A stretch of 8,633 nt of DNA, from the NCBI GenBank assembly GCA_023435805.1, contig JAEZMC010000191.1, positions 1 through 8,633 on the forward strand, written 5' to 3'. This stretch comes from Bacillota bacterium. Lineage in GTDB: Bacteria; Bacillota; Clostridia; Acetivibrionales; DTU013. The notes beneath the pieces were generated by a model, which was not told the DNA's origin, searched no databases, and saw nothing but the letters and a program-made list of their open reading frames with translations. The translations under genes were made by a program, and so were the position numbers. Positions 6,525 to 8,633 of this stretch are shown piece after piece; the first letter of the stretch is position 1; each line of letters opens with the position of its first letter.

Positions 6525-6530
6525 TACAAT
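6525..6530 (+). promoter_or_regulatory. -10 element of a probable activator-dependent htrA promoter
   Basis: TACAAT matches five of six -10 positions. No acceptable -35 lies 16-18 bp upstream; that region is filled by the TTCA tandem box. A promoter with a good -10 but no -35 is typical of class II activation. There is no terminator between the kinase stop (6465) and this gene, so some read-through is also possible. Confidence 0.45.
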
Positions 6531-6586
6531 AGAGAGTGAAAATACAAAAGCAAGCGATGTTTTAATAAATAAAGGAGGTTTCGCAT

Positions 6587-8164
6587 ATGGACGAATTTGA
6601 TGTGAATAACAAGAACAGAATGGATAGTGAAAACAATGAAAATACTTCTGATACGATACAATTCTCCGGAACGGAAAACAGCGGGTTGAACGGTGATACC
6701 GGGGCGTCTGCGGACAATATTTCCGGGTATGAAGCGTCAAATTCCGTAACCGAACCGGCAAGCCGGATTGATATGCAGCCCGAGCATGAGTCGGTAATGG
6801 AAAGCCAGGCTGAGCTGAAGCATGATCCTGCTGCAGAGCCGGTCAGCCATGCTGAGCTGCAGGCTGCACCTGCCACCGAACAGTACGGTTATTCGGACAA
6901 TGCCGGGCAGGCGGCTTACAACAATCAGCAGCCGAAATCTCAGGTGTATTATACGGAGAACATAAAGAAAACCAAGGCAAAGAAACCGGGAATGGGACCG
7001 CTGGTCCTGGTGGCCTTACTCAGCTCCATCCTGGGCGGTGCCATCGTATTTGCGGCAATGCTGTTTTTATCACCTGTCATACAGCCGGCTGTCAACAATA
7101 TACTGGGTATTACCGAAAATACGGATGTAGCTGCGTCTGGAAACAACGGCATTTATAAAAAGGTGGAGATCACAAAGTCATCCACACCGGTTGAAGCTAT
7201 TTCCGAAAAAGTCAGCCCTTCCATCGTAGGCATACAGGTTACTGCCAAGTCCCAGAGCAGCGGCTTCTTCTTTGACTTCGGACAGGACGGCGTAGGAGAG
7301 GGGTCCGGGATCATCATCAGAGAAGACGGCTACATCCTGACCAATAACCATGTTATAGAGAGTGCGCTGCAGTCAAACTCAAACAAAATGACGGAAGGTT
7401 CTAAAATTGAAGTCATACTGCCGAGTGACACCGCGAAACGTTATGAGGCTAAAGTGATCGGTAGGGACAGCAAGACCGACATTGCAGTTTTGAAGATCGA
7501 AGCCACCAATTTGCCTACTGCGGAGCTGGGTGATTCCGACAAGGTGAAGTCCGGCGAGCTGGCCGTTGCCATAGGCAACCCGGGCGGAATAAACTACATG
7601 GGTTCTGTTACGGCCGGCATTATCAGCGGCATCAACAGGTCCATACAAATGGAAAACGGGCAGGAACTGAAGCTGATTCAGACCGACGCGGCCATCAACC
7701 CCGGGAACAGCGGCGGTGCTCTGGTCAATTCGGAGGGGCAGGTAATCGGTGTCAACACGGTCAAGATTGCAGCAACGGGTTATGAAGGCCTTGGCTTTGC
7801 AATACCGATTAATGATGCCAACAACATTGCCACCAGCCTGATCGATTACAAGTACGTGAAAGGCAGACCATATCTGGGAGTATCCATTGACCAGAGATTT
7901 GACGAGGAAGTGGCAAAACAGTACAATGTGCCCGCAGGCTTGCTTGTATATGAAGTATTGCCGCTGAGCTCGGCATACAAGGCAGAGGTCAAGGCTGGTG
8001 ACATCATTACAAAGTTTGATGGCAAGGAAGTGAAGGTCTTTAAGGATCTGGAGGATCAGAAGAACAAGCATAAACCGGGCGATAAGGTCACCATCGAGGT
8101 ATACAGGGATGGAAAGACCCTGACACTGACAGCGGTCCTGGATGAAGAGAAGAATACCGACTAA
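6587..8164 (+). CDS. htrA: Membrane-anchored HtrA/DegP-family serine protease with one PDZ domain
   Basis: This 525-aa quality-control protease is expected to degrade or refold damaged exported proteins on the outer face of the membrane. Residues 1-126 form a hydrophilic, acidic, low-complexity cytoplasmic tail. A basic patch (KKTKAKK, 127-133) precedes a single TM helix (about 138-161), giving an N-in anchor. The trypsin-like domain (about 200-400) has the full triad: H255 in TNNHVIES, D298 in KTDIAVLK and S375 in GNSGGAL. One PDZ domain (about 425-518) begins with the carboxylate-binding segment YLGV. ATG 6587 follows a near-perfect ribosome binding site, AAAGGAGG (6571-6578). The gene lies 121 bp after a two-component system, as in CssRS-HtrA-type stress loci, and ends at a strong terminator. 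The tail is long for the family. It could equally be named degP- or degQ-like; Gram-positive single-PDZ anchored forms are usually called HtrA. Confidence 0.96.
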   Translation: MDEFDVNNKNRMDSENNENTSDTIQFSGTENSGLNGDTGASADNISGYEASNSVTEPASRIDMQPEHESVMESQAELKHDPAAEPVSHAELQAAPATEQYGYSDNAGQAAYNNQQPKSQVYYTENIKKTKAKKPGMGPLVLVALLSSILGGAIVFAAMLFLSPVIQPAVNNILGITENTDVAASGNNGIYKKVEITKSSTPVEAISEKVSPSIVGIQVTAKSQSSGFFFDFGQDGVGEGSGIIIREDGYILTNNHVIESALQSNSNKMTEGSKIEVILPSDTAKRYEAKVIGRDSKTDIAVLKIEATNLPTAELGDSDKVKSGELAVAIGNPGGINYMGSVTAGIISGINRSIQMENGQELKLIQTDAAINPGNSGGALVNSEGQVIGVNTVKIAATGYEGLGFAIPINDANNIATSLIDYKYVKGRPYLGVSIDQRFDEEVAKQYNVPAGLLVYEVLPLSSAYKAEVKAGDIITKFDGKEVKVFKDLEDQKNKHKPGDKVTIEVYRDGKTLTLTAVLDEEKNTD

Positions 8165-8192
8165 AATTTCATTATAATACACCCTCATACTG

Positions 8193-8232
8193 ATACATGA
8201 AAAAGCAGCCATATGGCTGATTTTTCATGTAT
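8193..8232 (+). terminator. Long, probably bidirectional terminator after htrA
   Basis: A 40-nt inverted repeat with one symmetric mismatch. ATACATGAAAAA (8193-8204) pairs with TTTTTCATGTAT (8221-8232), and inside it CAGCC (8206-8210) pairs with GGCTG (8215-8219). The inner GC stem followed by five T residues (8221-8225) forms a Rho-independent terminator, and the A run upstream gives the same on the other strand. It starts 28 bp after the htrA stop. Confidence 0.9.
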
Positions 8233-8251
8233 GATTCAATCATCTTCCGAA

Positions 8252-8306
8252 ATCGCTCCGGAGGAGCGCACCGACGAGATGTTCGGCGCTGCCCGCGGTA
8301 CCCGCC
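8252..8306. other. GC-rich patch with consecutive hairpins, function unknown
   Basis: From 8254 to 8306 the sequence is about 75 percent G+C by hand count, while the flanks are AT-rich. Three hairpins can form: CGCTCC/GGAGCG (8254-8268, loop GGA), CCGA/TCGG (8271-8274 with 8283-8286) and GCGG/CCGC (8295-8305, loop TAC). In an alternative fold GCG 8266-8268 pairs with CGC 8287-8289, lengthening the second stem at the cost of the first. There is no T run, so it is not a terminator. It is not recognised as a known riboswitch. It lies upstream of the probable promoter of the next gene, so it is unlikely to be part of that leader. Confidence 0.5.
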
Positions 8307-8330
8307 TTGATTAACCTAGGAAGTAATATA

Positions 8331-8359
8331 TTGGAATTATATAAAGTATATGGTAAAAT
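8331..8359 (+). promoter_or_regulatory. SigA-type promoter of the YesN-like regulator gene
   Basis: TTGGAA (8331-8336) and TAAAAT (8354-8359) are 17 bp apart, and TG at 8351-8352 makes an extended -10. Transcription would start near 8366, leaving a leader of about 70 nt. A perfect TATAAT also occurs at 8375-8380 but lacks a convincing -35. Confidence 0.65.
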
Positions 8360-8420
8360 GAGATGGTACACTAGTATAATATTTGCGTGTCATCTGTTGT
8401 TCCCAACTCATTTTTTAATC

Positions 8421-8429
8421 AGGTGGAGG
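8421..8429 (+). promoter_or_regulatory. Ribosome binding site for the GTG-started regulator
   Basis: AGGTGGAGG ends eight bases before GTG 8438. It supports the GTG start, since no ATG or TTG in this frame has a comparable site nearby. Confidence 0.7.
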
Positions 8430-8437
8430 GCTGTTTC

Positions 8438-8633
8438 GTGTATAAGCTCGTACTGGTCGATGATGAAAGCGATGTCAGAGAAGGAATACTACAGGAAATT
8501 GAATGGGCAGCCTATGGCTTTGAAGTCGTTGGAACAGCCGAAAATGGGAAGGAAGCCTATGAACTCGTTGAAAGGCTTATCCCGGATATTGTTGTTACAG
8601 ATATAAAAATGCCTTTTATGGATGGTCTTGCTT
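8438..8633 (+). CDS. YesN/AraC-type response regulator, N-terminal part (runs off the window)
   Basis: Only the first 65 codons are present, beginning with GTG. They encode the start of a receiver domain: MYKLVLVDDESDVREGI contains the acidic pair D8/D9, EWAAYGFEVVG and AENGKEA follow, and VVTDIKMPFMDGL carries the phospho-acceptor D55. The I/EW..YGFEVVG and TDIKMP.MDGL pattern is characteristic of YesN-like regulators of Bacillota, which normally continue to about 250-540 residues and end in an AraC-type helix-turn-helix. That C-terminal part is outside the window, so the output domain is inferred. These regulators usually pair with a YesM-type kinase and control sugar uptake operons, so transport genes are likely to follow to the right. 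A 99-codon open frame at 8307-8606 overlaps in another frame and is not real. Confidence 0.88.
   Translation, partial: MYKLVLVDDESDVREGILQEIEWAAYGFEVVGTAENGKEAYELVERLIPDIVVTDIKMPFMDGLA

Noticed and set aside
8173..8178. Perfect TATAAT just after the htrA stop
   Set aside because: No -35 lies at 16-18 bp upstream and any transcript would meet the strong terminator within 20-60 bases.
7379..8212. 277-codon open frame on the - strand
   Set aside because: It is antisense to the HtrA protease and PDZ domains and starts inside the downstream terminator. No motif supports it.
8307..8606. 99-codon + strand open frame overlapping the YesN-like gene
   Set aside because: It is in another frame from the clear receiver domain starting at GTG 8438 and has no ribosome binding site.
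1..8633. Mobile elements, tRNA or rRNA genes
   Set aside because: No transposase, terminal inverted repeats with target duplications, tRNA-like cloverleaf or rRNA segment was seen on either strand.

Overview
The window looks like chromosomal DNA from a Gram-positive anaerobe or Paenibacillus-like Bacillota, most likely a Clostridia member. The basis is strong AGGAGG-type ribosome binding sites, moderate GC with AT-rich gaps, a YesN-type response regulator, a TM-anchored HtrA, and a type I-C-like CRISPR repeat. No homology search was possible, so the taxon is inference.

Layout, all genes on the + strand. (1) Positions 1-154 hold the last part of a CRISPR array: a partial spacer, a diverged 32-bp repeat, one complete 35-bp spacer, a canonical-looking repeat, and a decayed half-repeat. 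The leader and cas genes would lie to the left, outside the window. (2) 326-1663 encodes a DHA3-type major facilitator efflux transporter. (3) 1877-4079 is a two-gene sugar module, a xylose-isomerase-like TIM-barrel protein followed by a Gfo/Idh/MocA dehydrogenase, closed by a clear terminator at 4105-4131. (4) 4238-8164 is an envelope-stress-like locus: an OmpR-family response regulator, an overlapping histidine kinase, then a membrane-anchored HtrA protease with its own promoter region. It ends in a long, probably bidirectional terminator at 8193-8232. (5) 8233-8437 carries an unexplained GC-rich patch that can fold into several hairpins, then an AT-rich promoter region. (6) From 8438 a GTG-started YesN-type response regulator begins and runs off the window.

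How the parts may work together: the RR/HK/HtrA order resembles the CssRS-HtrA logic of Bacillus subtilis, where a two-component system senses misfolded exported protein and induces a quality-control protease. Similar T-rich, TTGTT/TTCA-containing tandem sequences with 11-bp phasing lie upstream of both the regulator gene and htrA, and htrA has a good -10 but no recognisable -35. This fits activation by the adjacent regulator, but it is inference. The sugar pair probably acts on one substrate by oxidation plus isomerisation, epimerisation or elimination; the substrate cannot be read from sequence.

No insertion sequence, tRNA, rRNA or evident wholly new system was found. The items most worth a second look are the shared box in the RR/HK/HtrA locus, the GC-rich hairpin patch at 8252-8306, and the decaying CRISPR trailer.
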